Assembly (NCBI GenBank): GCA_900557405.1
Contig: USSF01000013.1
Location: 1 to 41,222, forward strand
Direction: 5' to 3'
Origin: an uncultured Prevotella sp.
GTDB lineage: Bacteria; Bacteroidota; Bacteroidia; Bacteroidales; Bacteroidaceae
DNA length: 41,222 bases
Below are positions 34,837 through 41,222 of this stretch, piece by piece. A program made the position numbers and the translations under genes. The first letter of the stretch is position 1. Every line of letters starts with the position of its first letter. A model generated the notes under the pieces. That model searched no databases and had not been told where the DNA came from. It saw only the letters and a list, made by a program, of their open reading frames with translations.

Positions 34837-36519
34837 TCAGCCCTTGGCAGATTGTGCGATGTGCTGTTTCCTGTCTTCCGCCTTCCTCAGCGCAAAGTCA
34901 TAAGCCTCGTAATAATACTTTATGAACTCGCTCCAAAGGGCTTTCTTCGACAGGTTGAAGGCGTTTGTGCGTGCGGCCTTGATCTGCTTGTCGTCGAAGT
35001 TGGAGAACTTCGCCACGGTATCCTTGATGGCGTCGGCCACCTCGGAGTAGTTGTAGTCCGTGCGGTGTACTACCTTCACGCCATCCTCAATATCGCAGTA
35101 TCCGCCCTTCACGCTGTTTGCCCACAGACCGAAACCTGCGAGGTCGGTGGTGATGCAGGGCACCTTGAATGCTACGGCCTCAAGCGGGGTATATCCCCAT
35201 GGCTCATAGTATGAAGGATAGATGCAGAGGTCATTGCCGAGCACGATGTCATAATAGCTGATGTTGATTATTCCGTCATTTCCGTCAAGATAACACGGCA
35301 GGAAAATCAGCTTCACGTTGTCGTCCTTGCGGTTCTGCATATTGAGGAATTTCAGCATGCCGAGCACGTTGTCATGGCTCATGTTGTGGAGCCAGTGGGT
35401 AATCATCGGCACATCAAGCGGAGTGTCGAATTTCTTGCCAGATTTGAGTCGGTCAATCAGGTCCTGACGAGGCTCGCCACACCATCCCGGAACTTCGATG
35501 AAAGCAAGAACCTTTTTCTTCAAGTCCTTGTCTCTCAGCAATCTGTTCATTGCTTCGATGTATACGTCAACACCCTTATTGCGGAACTCATACCGTCCGC
35601 TGGTGGATATGATGAGCGTATCGTCATCGAGGTCGGTGCCGAGCAGAGCGTTTGCCACATCCAATACCTTTTTTCTTGCCGCCTTTCTCTTGCGTGTGAA
35701 GGCAGCTCCCTTGGGAATGAAGTCGTCTTCGAATCCGTTGGGCAGGATTACGTCCACCGGTTTGTCGAGCAGTTCCTTGCATTCGTTTGCTGTGATTTCG
35801 CTCACGGTGGTGAAGCAGTCCACGTTGTGTGCGGTCTGCTTCTCAATGGAGTGCTTGCTCTGCATGTTCAGCTCTCCGGCCATCTGGTCGCCGTTGTAGG
35901 CGAAGAGGTAGTCGTATAGCGGCTTGTTGTTGCCGGCAATGCTTCTTCCGATGCTCGTGGCGTGTGTCGTGAAGATTGTGGCAATCTGCGGCATATACCT
36001 TTTAATATATAGGAGTCCGAGTCCGGTCATCCATTCGTTTCCGTGGTAAATGACCTTCATCGAGTCATTCAGATAGAATCTGTAGAAGCTTTCCACCACC
36101 TTTGCTGCGGCATACGAGAACATTGATGCCTCGTCGTAGTCGCCGTAGGCATGAAGGCTGTCCACCTGGAAGTCCTCCCAAAGCTTGCCGTATATCTCGT
36201 CCTTCTTGTCGTAATACTGCTCGAAGTCCACGAGTATTGATATAGGTTTGCCCGGCACGTTCCATCTTCCAATCTTAATCTTCAGCTTGTTCTTCTCCGC
36301 TTCCTTTTTCCAGTCGGCAAAGAGTTTCTTGTCTTCCGTGAAATAAATGTTCTCCTTCTCGTGCCAGCAGTCGGGACCGATAAAGATCGTCTTGTCCTTT
36401 AAGACTTTCTGTAGGGTGTTTGCTCTTGTCGAAAGTACGGCGTATATTCCGCCCACTTTGTTGCATACTTCCCAGCTTGACTCGAAAATATAATCAGGTT
36501 TTAATAGATTGATGTTCAT
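34837..36519 (-). CDS. glycogen synthase, GT3 (eukaryotic-type) family
   Basis: Builds glycogen by adding glucosyl units from a sugar nucleotide. The 560 residues begin MNINLLKPDYIFESSWEVCN. The segment SSWEVCNKVGGIYAVL is typical of GT3 glycogen synthases (yeast/animal GYS type), not of the bacterial GT5 GlgA. Further features are VIYHGNEWMTGLGLLYIKR, TTHATSIGRSIAG, SGRYEFRNKGVDVYIEA, and YPSYYEPWGYTPLEAVAFKVPCITT near the C-terminal end (residue positions about 445-465). I chose ATG 36519; a TTG at 36546 lies within the promoter -7 box. First gene of a pair with glgP. Donor sugar (UDP- or ADP-glucose) cannot be decided here. Confidence 0.94.
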   Translation of the reverse strand: MNINLLKPDYIFESSWEVCNKVGGIYAVLSTRANTLQKVLKDKTIFIGPDCWHEKENIYFTEDKKLFADWKKEAEKNKLKIKIGRWNVPGKPISILVDFEQYYDKKDEIYGKLWEDFQVDSLHAYGDYDEASMFSYAAAKVVESFYRFYLNDSMKVIYHGNEWMTGLGLLYIKRYMPQIATIFTTHATSIGRSIAGNNKPLYDYLFAYNGDQMAGELNMQSKHSIEKQTAHNVDCFTTVSEITANECKELLDKPVDVILPNGFEDDFIPKGAAFTRKRKAARKKVLDVANALLGTDLDDDTLIISTSGRYEFRNKGVDVYIEAMNRLLRDKDLKKKVLAFIEVPGWCGEPRQDLIDRLKSGKKFDTPLDVPMITHWLHNMSHDNVLGMLKFLNMQNRKDDNVKLIFLPCYLDGNDGIINISYYDIVLGNDLCIYPSYYEPWGYTPLEAVAFKVPCITTDLAGFGLWANSVKGGYCDIEDGVKVVHRTDYNYSEVADAIKDTVAKFSNFDDKQIKAARTNAFNLSKKALWSEFIKYYYEAYDFALRKAEDRKQHIAQSAKG

Positions 36520-36543
36520 ACTAACGTTTAAAATGTACGCTTG

Positions 36544-36574
36544 CAAAGATAATAGGAAAATGTCAAAAAAACAA
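36544..36574 (-). promoter_or_regulatory. promoter for the glycogen synthase-glgP pair
   Basis: On the minus strand TTG (36574-36572), a 20-base spacer and TATCTTTG (36551-36544). It leaves only about 24 bases between the -7 box and the ATG at 36519, which also argues against the upstream TTG as the start codon. Confidence 0.7.
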
Positions 36575-36768
36575 TTTTAAGCTATTTTATTTGTATTAAA
36601 ACTCAATTTTATTGATGCGAAAACGTTTGTCTTTCTGTCTGTTGCGTTTTGTAATGATTGTTTTATGCCTCCATTAGCGTTTCTCGCTTGGTCTTTCCTG
36701 ATTGAAAACCGCTTTTGTGCAGGTCGTTTGTGAGGCGTGAAGCGCCGTTCCTTCGTTTGTCTGACGGC

Positions 36769-36947
36769 AGTCAGCCATATCGCTCACGATAGTCGGCCAT
36801 ATCGCTCACTATAGTCGGACGGTGATGAAAACGTTGTTTCTTCGGTTGAAAGCGTCGCTAAAAAGGGCGTGTCACGGTAGAGATAAATGTTTCTCACTAT
36901 AGTGAAAAACATTTGCCACTATAGTGAAAAACACTTGCCACTATAGT
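36769..36947. repeat. phased 22-base repeat array with ACTATAGT palindromic core
   Basis: Two tandem 22-base units at 36769-36790 and 36791-36812 (AGTC(A/G)GCCATATCGCTCAC then GAT or TAT), and a second block at 36873-36894 (degenerate, about 14 of 22 matching), 36895-36916, 36917-36938, with a partial unit from 36939. The palindrome ACTATAGT starts at 36808, 36896, 36918 and 36940, with a variant ACGATAGT at 36786; all lie at multiples of 22 from one another (the two blocks are 88 apart). The span 36885-36914 is itself a 30-base near-perfect palindrome (one mismatch). The period equals two helical turns, suggesting a site array for a dimeric DNA-binding protein. Confidence 0.85.
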
Positions 36948-36954
36948 CGCATGA

Positions 36955-36974
36955 CTCGAAAAGCTCTGCTTTTC
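36955..36974. repeat. small hairpin related to the 3879-3940 element
   Basis: GAAAAGC (36958-36964), a 3-base loop and GCTTTTC (36968-36974). It is preceded by CTC, so it shares CTCGAAAAGC and the following TGCTTT with the right arm at 3923-3940. Confidence 0.6.
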
Positions 36975-37145
36975 AACTGTGGGGATTGTCCTTTCGGTAT
37001 TTGGCAGTGATGTTCTGGTTTTTTGATATGGGGCTTTTGATTGCAGAAGATTCTTGGAAATGGCATTGTTGTGTGCTATTTTTGTGCAATAATCGGGTTT
37101 ATAAGTTTAAAAATAACAAAAAACAACAGATTTTGTAATGTAGAG

Positions 37146-37176
37146 TTTGAAAATTAATATAAAACCACTATCTTTG
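37146..37176 (+). promoter_or_regulatory. promoter for the AAA-family ATPase gene
   Basis: TTTG (37146-37149), a 19-base spacer and TATCTTTG (37169-37176). A full consensus match, 92 bases before the ATG at 37269. Confidence 0.78.
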
Positions 37177-37268
37177 CATTGATATAATATCTTCACCTGA
37201 ATGACTATGGCCTGTTTGGTTCCTTTCAGTGTGCTTTATCAATTAGATTTATAATAACAAATTAAGAA

Positions 37269-38456
37269 ATGGAAGCCTTTTTCAGAACTCACAACTATTT
37301 AGTTGAACATACCGACGCGCCAGTTCGTCGTCGTCTTATGGACGAGATAGACTGGAACGACCGTATGATAGGAATAAAGGGTTCCCGTGGAGTGGGGAAG
37401 ACCACATTTCTTCTGCAATATGCCAAGGAGCATACGGATGCCAATAACAGAAAATGTCTGTATGTGAACATGAACAATTTCTATTTCCAGGTTCATGGAA
37501 TTTCAGATTTTGCCGGAGAGTTCTACAGAAGAGGCGGAAGAACGCTTCTTATCGACCAGGTTTTCAAGGAGCCGAACTGGGCGCATGAGCTCAGACGTTG
37601 TTATGACCTGTATCCGAATCTGAAGATTGTTTTTACGGGTAGTAGTGTGATGAGGCTGAAGGAAGAGGGATCGGAGCTTACAGGTATCGTGAAAAGTTAT
37701 AATCTCAGAGGGTTCTCATTCCGCGAATTCTTGAACCTACAGACCGGCAATAATTTTGAGGCCTACACGCTCGAGGATATTGTGGAGAACCATGAGCAGA
37801 TTGTAAGACGGATTCTGCCTTATGTCTCCCCGCTGAAATATTTCCAGGATTATCTTCATCATGGTTTCTATCCGTTCTATAGGGAACATCGCAACTACTC
37901 GGAGAATCTCCTGAAGACGATGAATATGATGACGGAGGTGGATATCCTCTTCATCAAGCAGATAGAGCTGAAATATCTTTCGAAAATCAAGAAGCTGTTC
38001 TATCTCCTCGCAGTAAACGGCACAAAAGCACCGAACATCAGCCAACTTGCCAGCGATATCGAGACAAGCCGTGCCACGGTGATGAATTACATCAAGTATC
38101 TTGCCGACGCAAGGCTGATAAATATTGTATATCCCGTGGGACAGTCGTTCCCGAAGAAGCCACCGATGATTATGGTGCACAATCCGAATCTTATGTATGC
38201 CATTTATCCTATAAATGTGGAAAAGCAGGAGCTGATGGAGAATTTCTTCCTCAATTCCCTTTGGAAGGACCATTTGGTTAATTCCGGCAAGAAGAGCGGG
38301 TGTTATGTGGTGAATGAGAAATACCAGTTCAAGGTCTGTGATGCTGCAAAGCTGAGCAGGTCAAGATTCAGTCAGAATCTTATATATGCCCGATACAATA
38401 CCGAGGTGGGCCACGGAAATATGATTCCGCTCTGGCTTCTCGGTTTCCTGTATTAA
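37269..38456 (+). CDS. AAA_14/DUF4143-type ATP-binding protein
   Basis: A 395-residue P-loop protein of the AAA_14 plus DUF4143-like group, abundant in Bacteroidetes and mostly uncharacterised. Walker A is GSRGVGKT (38-45); Walker B is TLLIDQV with Asp96. The next residue, usually Glu, is Gln97. A sensor-1-like segment IVFTGSSV lies near 118-125. The C-terminal half contains a winged-helix-like stretch (ISQLASDIETSRATVMNYIKYL) and ends in a small nuclease-like fold without an obvious catalytic motif. It has its own promoter and no partner gene. The 22-base array lies about 200 bases upstream of the promoter. Confidence 0.85.
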   Translation: MEAFFRTHNYLVEHTDAPVRRRLMDEIDWNDRMIGIKGSRGVGKTTFLLQYAKEHTDANNRKCLYVNMNNFYFQVHGISDFAGEFYRRGGRTLLIDQVFKEPNWAHELRRCYDLYPNLKIVFTGSSVMRLKEEGSELTGIVKSYNLRGFSFREFLNLQTGNNFEAYTLEDIVENHEQIVRRILPYVSPLKYFQDYLHHGFYPFYREHRNYSENLLKTMNMMTEVDILFIKQIELKYLSKIKKLFYLLAVNGTKAPNISQLASDIETSRATVMNYIKYLADARLINIVYPVGQSFPKKPPMIMVHNPNLMYAIYPINVEKQELMENFFLNSLWKDHLVNSGKKSGCYVVNEKYQFKVCDAAKLSRSRFSQNLIYARYNTEVGHGNMIPLWLLGFLY

Positions 38457-38463
38457 GCATATA

Positions 38464-38487
38464 TATATAATGTTCGTACATTATATA
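38464..38487. repeat. AT-rich hairpin between the ATPase and pyruvate:ferredoxin oxidoreductase genes
   Basis: TATATAATGT (38464-38473), a 4-base loop TCGT, and ACATTATATA (38478-38487). It lies seven bases after the ATPase stop. No T-run follows, so it may be a weak terminator or a regulator site for the next gene. No TAnnTTTG box was found between here and 38552. Confidence 0.5.
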
Positions 38488-38551
38488 ATAAAGAGGGCAA
38501 ACGATAAATCGACTAAAACAATAGATACATTAACATTAATATTTTATTAAG

Positions 38552-41222
38552 ATGGCAAAAGAAAAGAAATTTATCACTTGTGATGGTAATGAGGCTGCCG
38601 CTCACGTGAGCTATATGTTCTCTGAGGTAGCTGCCATTTATCCTATTACACCGTCGTCTCCGATGGCGGAGCACGTAGACGAGTGGGCTGCAAGAGGTCG
38701 AAAGAATATCTGGGGACAGACAGTCAGTGTTCAGGAAATGCAGTCTGAGGGTGGTGCAGCAGGTGCTGTACACGGTTCTCTTCAGGCTGGTGCACTTACA
38801 ACAACATTCACTGCTTCACAGGGTCTGTTGCTGATGATTCCAAATATGTACAAGATTGCAGGTGAGATGCTGCCATGCGTCTTCAATGTTTCAGCAAGAA
38901 CATTGGCTTCACACTCTCTCTGTATTTTCGGTGACCACATGGATGTTATGGCTTGTCGTCAGACAGGTTTCGCAATGTTCTGCTCTGGTTCTGTTCAGGA
39001 AGTGATGGATCTTTCTGCTGTTCCACACCTCGCAACTTTGAAGACAGACATTCCTTTCATCAACTTCTTCGACGGTTTCCGTACATCTCATGAGTATCAT
39101 AAGATTGAGGAACTCGACCAGAACGAGGTTGCCAAGTTGGTTGACCCGGCTGACATCAAGCGTTTCCGTGACCGTGCGCTTACTCCAGAGCGTCCTGTAA
39201 CACGCGGTACAGCCGAGAACCCAGAGACATTCTTCACACACCGTGAGGCTTGCAACGCTGCATACGACAAGATTCCTGAGGTAGTAGAGCATTACATGCA
39301 GGAGCTTGGTAAGATTACAGGTCGTGAGCACCACCTCTTCGATTACTACGGAGCTGCTGATGCAGAGCGCGTAATCATCCTGATGGGTTCAGCTACAGAG
39401 GCTGCTCGTGAGGCTATCGACTACCTGACAGCTAAGGGTGAAAAGGTTGGTATGGTAAGCGTACATCTCTATCGTCCGTTCAGCGTTAAGCACTTGCTCG
39501 CTGCCGTTCCACAGTCTTGCAAGAAGATTGCTGTTCTCGACCGTACAAAGGAGCCGGGAGCTGAGGGAGAGCCATTGTATCTTGACGTTAAGAGCGCATT
39601 CTATGATGTTGAAAACAAGCCTGTTATCGTTGGCGGACGTTATGGTCTTGGTTCAAACGATACTACACCTGCCAAGATTATCGCAGTATTCAACAACCTG
39701 TCACTCGACGAGCCTAAGAACCACTTCACTGTTGGTATCATAGACGACGTTACATTCACTTCTCTTCCAGAGGTTGAGGAGATTCCAATGGGTGGCGAAG
39801 GTATGTTCGAGGCTAAGTTCTACGGACTTGGTGCTGACGGAACTGTAGGTGCTAACAAGAACTCTGTAAAGATTATCGGTGACAACACCGACAAGTATTG
39901 CCAGGCTTACTTCTCATACGACTCAAAGAAGTCAGGTGGTTTCACTTGCTCACACTTGCGTTTCGGTGACCACGAAATCCACTCTACATACTTGGTAAAC
40001 ACTCCTAACTTCGTGGCTTGCCACGTACAGGCTTACCTCCATATGTATGACGTGACACGTGGTCTGCAGAAGAACGGTACATTCCTTCTGAACACTATCT
40101 TCGACGGACAGGAGCTTGTTGACTTCATGCCTAACAAGGTAAAGCGTTACTTCGCTCAGAACAATATCACTGTATATACAATCAATGCAACAAAGATTGC
40201 ACAGGAAATCGGTCTTGGTAACCGTACCAACACTATCCTTCAGAGTGCATTCTTCCGTATCACAGGCGTCATACCAGTAGAACTCGCCGTAGAGCAGATG
40301 AAGAAGTTCATCGTTAAGTCTTACGGTAAGAAGGGTGAGGATGTCGTTAATCTGAACTACAAGGCTGTTGACCGTGGTAACGAGTACAAGCAGCTGACAG
40401 TAGACCCGGCATGGGCTAACCTTCCAGATGATGAGGTTAAGGAAGACAACGCACCGGCATTCGTTAAGGAGCTCGTTCGTCCTATCAACGCTCAGGCAGG
40501 TGACTTGCTGAAGGTTTCTGACTTCGTTAAGCATAACACCGTAGACGGTACATGGCAGAATGGTACTGCTGCCTACGAGAAGCGTGGTGTTGAGGCTTTC
40601 GTTCCGACTTGGAATTCAGAGAACTGTATCCAGTGTAACAAGTGTTCATTCGTCTGCCCTCACTCAGCAATCCGCCCATTCGTTCTTAACGACGAGGAAC
40701 TTGCTGGCTTCACAGGCAATACTATCGAGATGAAGGCTCCTGCAGCAATGAAGGGTATGCACTTCGTAATCGAGCCGTCTGTTCTTGACTGTCTTGGTTG
40801 CGGTAACTGTGTTGACGTATGTCCTGGCAAGAAGAACAAGGAGACCGGTGAGCTGGAGAAGGCTCTCAAGATGGTTCCGTTCCGTGCTGGTGAGCAGGAG
40901 GCTAACGACGAGGCTGCTCGTTGGGAGTATCTCGTACACCAGGTTAAGACAAAGCAGGATTTTATCGACATCAAGTCTAATCCAAAGAACTCTCAGTTCG
41001 CAACTCCTCTGTTTGAGTTCTCTGGTGCTTGCTCTGGTTGTGGTGAGACTCCATACGTTAAGTTGGTTGCTCAGCTGTTCGGTGACCGTCAGATGATTGC
41101 CAACGCTACTGGTTGTTCTTCTATCTATTCTGCTTCTATACCATCTACACCATATACAACAAACGAGAAGGGTCAGGGTCCTGCATTCGACAACTCTTTG
41201 TTCGAGGACTTCTGCGAGTTCG
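38552..41222 (+). CDS. nifJ: pyruvate:ferredoxin (flavodoxin) oxidoreductase, 3' end cut by window edge
   Basis: Oxidises pyruvate with CoA to acetyl-CoA and CO2, passing electrons to ferredoxin; the central fermentative enzyme of this cell type. 890 codons are present of about 1180 in the single-chain family. Order: domain I from residue 1 (CDGNEAAAHVSYMFSEVAAIYPITPSSP quoted here by its ends CDGNEAA and YPITPSS), the CoA-binding and linker domains, two 4Fe-4S clusters with CIQCNKCSFVCPH (about residue 692) and CLGCGNCVDVCPG (about 746), then the thiamine-diphosphate domain beginning GACSGCGETPYVK (about 826) and ATGCSSIYSAS. ATG 38552 follows an A/T-rich leader. Codon use looks strongly biased, as in mutA and mutB. 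Confidence 0.97.
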   Translation, partial: MAKEKKFITCDGNEAAAHVSYMFSEVAAIYPITPSSPMAEHVDEWAARGRKNIWGQTVSVQEMQSEGGAAGAVHGSLQAGALTTTFTASQGLLLMIPNMYKIAGEMLPCVFNVSARTLASHSLCIFGDHMDVMACRQTGFAMFCSGSVQEVMDLSAVPHLATLKTDIPFINFFDGFRTSHEYHKIEELDQNEVAKLVDPADIKRFRDRALTPERPVTRGTAENPETFFTHREACNAAYDKIPEVVEHYMQELGKITGREHHLFDYYGAADAERVIILMGSATEAAREAIDYLTAKGEKVGMVSVHLYRPFSVKHLLAAVPQSCKKIAVLDRTKEPGAEGEPLYLDVKSAFYDVENKPVIVGGRYGLGSNDTTPAKIIAVFNNLSLDEPKNHFTVGIIDDVTFTSLPEVEEIPMGGEGMFEAKFYGLGADGTVGANKNSVKIIGDNTDKYCQAYFSYDSKKSGGFTCSHLRFGDHEIHSTYLVNTPNFVACHVQAYLHMYDVTRGLQKNGTFLLNTIFDGQELVDFMPNKVKRYFAQNNITVYTINATKIAQEIGLGNRTNTILQSAFFRITGVIPVELAVEQMKKFIVKSYGKKGEDVVNLNYKAVDRGNEYKQLTVDPAWANLPDDEVKEDNAPAFVKELVRPINAQAGDLLKVSDFVKHNTVDGTWQNGTAAYEKRGVEAFVPTWNSENCIQCNKCSFVCPHSAIRPFVLNDEELAGFTGNTIEMKAPAAMKGMHFVIEPSVLDCLGCGNCVDVCPGKKNKETGELEKALKMVPFRAGEQEANDEAARWEYLVHQVKTKQDFIDIKSNPKNSQFATPLFEFSGACSGCGETPYVKLVAQLFGDRQMIANATGCSSIYSASIPSTPYTTNEKGQGPAFDNSLFEDFCEF

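Larger units (their letters stand above)
36575..37145. other. repeat-rich divergent intergenic region
   Basis: No gene is supportable. It contains a phased 22-base array (36769-36947), a small hairpin (36955-36974), and at the right edge the promoter of the ATPase gene. The remaining stretches (36575-36768 and 36980-37145) show no recognised signals. Confidence 0.6.

Noticed and set aside
36769..36947. CRISPR array
   Set aside because: The repeats are directly adjacent with no unique spacers, and no cas gene is in the window.
36575..37268. Replication origin with iterons
   Set aside because: No DnaA boxes, dnaA, dnaN or rep-type initiator were seen nearby. The array alone is not enough.

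Overview
The window reads as a chromosomal segment of a Bacteroidales bacterium, most likely Prevotella or a close relative. The reasons are: (1) nearly every recognisable promoter is the Bacteroidetes type, TTTG, about 19-20 bases, then TAnnTTTG, with A-rich rather than Shine-Dalgarno leaders; (2) the gene content fits a saccharolytic, succinate/propionate-forming anaerobe: two-subunit methylmalonyl-CoA mutase, pyruvate:ferredoxin oxidoreductase, a GT3-type glycogen synthase with a glycogen phosphorylase, OxyR and a bacterial ferritin; (3) KDO synthesis genes indicate a Gram-negative envelope. The genus is an inference from remembered families, not from a search. Both window edges cut genes (kdsA on the left, the pyruvate:ferredoxin oxidoreductase on the right).

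Layout. 1-5.0 kb, minus strand: kdsA (partial), kdsB, a YgiQ-type radical SAM protein coupled to a 106-aa unknown, ferritin and a FlK-like hotdog protein. 5.2-8.8 kb, plus: a secreted muramidase with two LysM domains, threonine ammonia-lyase, mannose-1-phosphate guanylyltransferase. 8.9-11.5 kb, minus: a secreted unknown, ruvC, a metallo-beta-lactamase-fold hydrolase and rsmG. 11.7-14.6 kb, plus: a HAD phosphatase, panB (start codon fused to a T16A30 tract) and an MFS transporter. 14.6-15.2 kb holds gene debris. 15.2-19.2 kb, plus: mutA-mutB. 19.5-24.5 kb: a redox locus, with thioredoxin, a four-module CoA-disulfide-reductase fusion and oxyR on the minus strand, facing away from a hemerythrin/LuxR-type regulator on the plus strand. 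25.0-26.4 kb: radA. 26.5-32.0 kb: a tightly packed plus-strand operon (substrate-binding lipoprotein, TPR protein, mazG, a second lipoprotein, rnz). 32.2-36.5 kb, minus: glgP and glycogen synthase. 36.5-37.3 kb: a repeat-rich gap. 37.3-41.2 kb, plus: an ATPase and the truncated pyruvate:ferredoxin oxidoreductase.

The most interesting area is 19.5-24.5 kb. A protein that keeps the full di-iron ligand pattern of the RIC/YtfE iron-cluster repair family, but has lost its N-terminal Cys-Cys pair and gained a LuxR DNA-binding domain, is divergent from an apparent thioredoxin / CoA-(per)sulfide reductase / OxyR operon. This looks like a self-contained thiol, sulfane-sulfur or nitrosative-stress module. 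Also worth attention are a phased 22-bp array with an ACTATAGT palindromic core upstream of an ATPase whose Walker B has Gln in place of Glu, the T16A30 tract abutting the panB start codon, a hotdog thioesterase whose catalytic His position is Tyr, and small repeat elements sitting just after stop codons. No tRNA, rRNA, CRISPR array, insertion sequence or prophage was seen.
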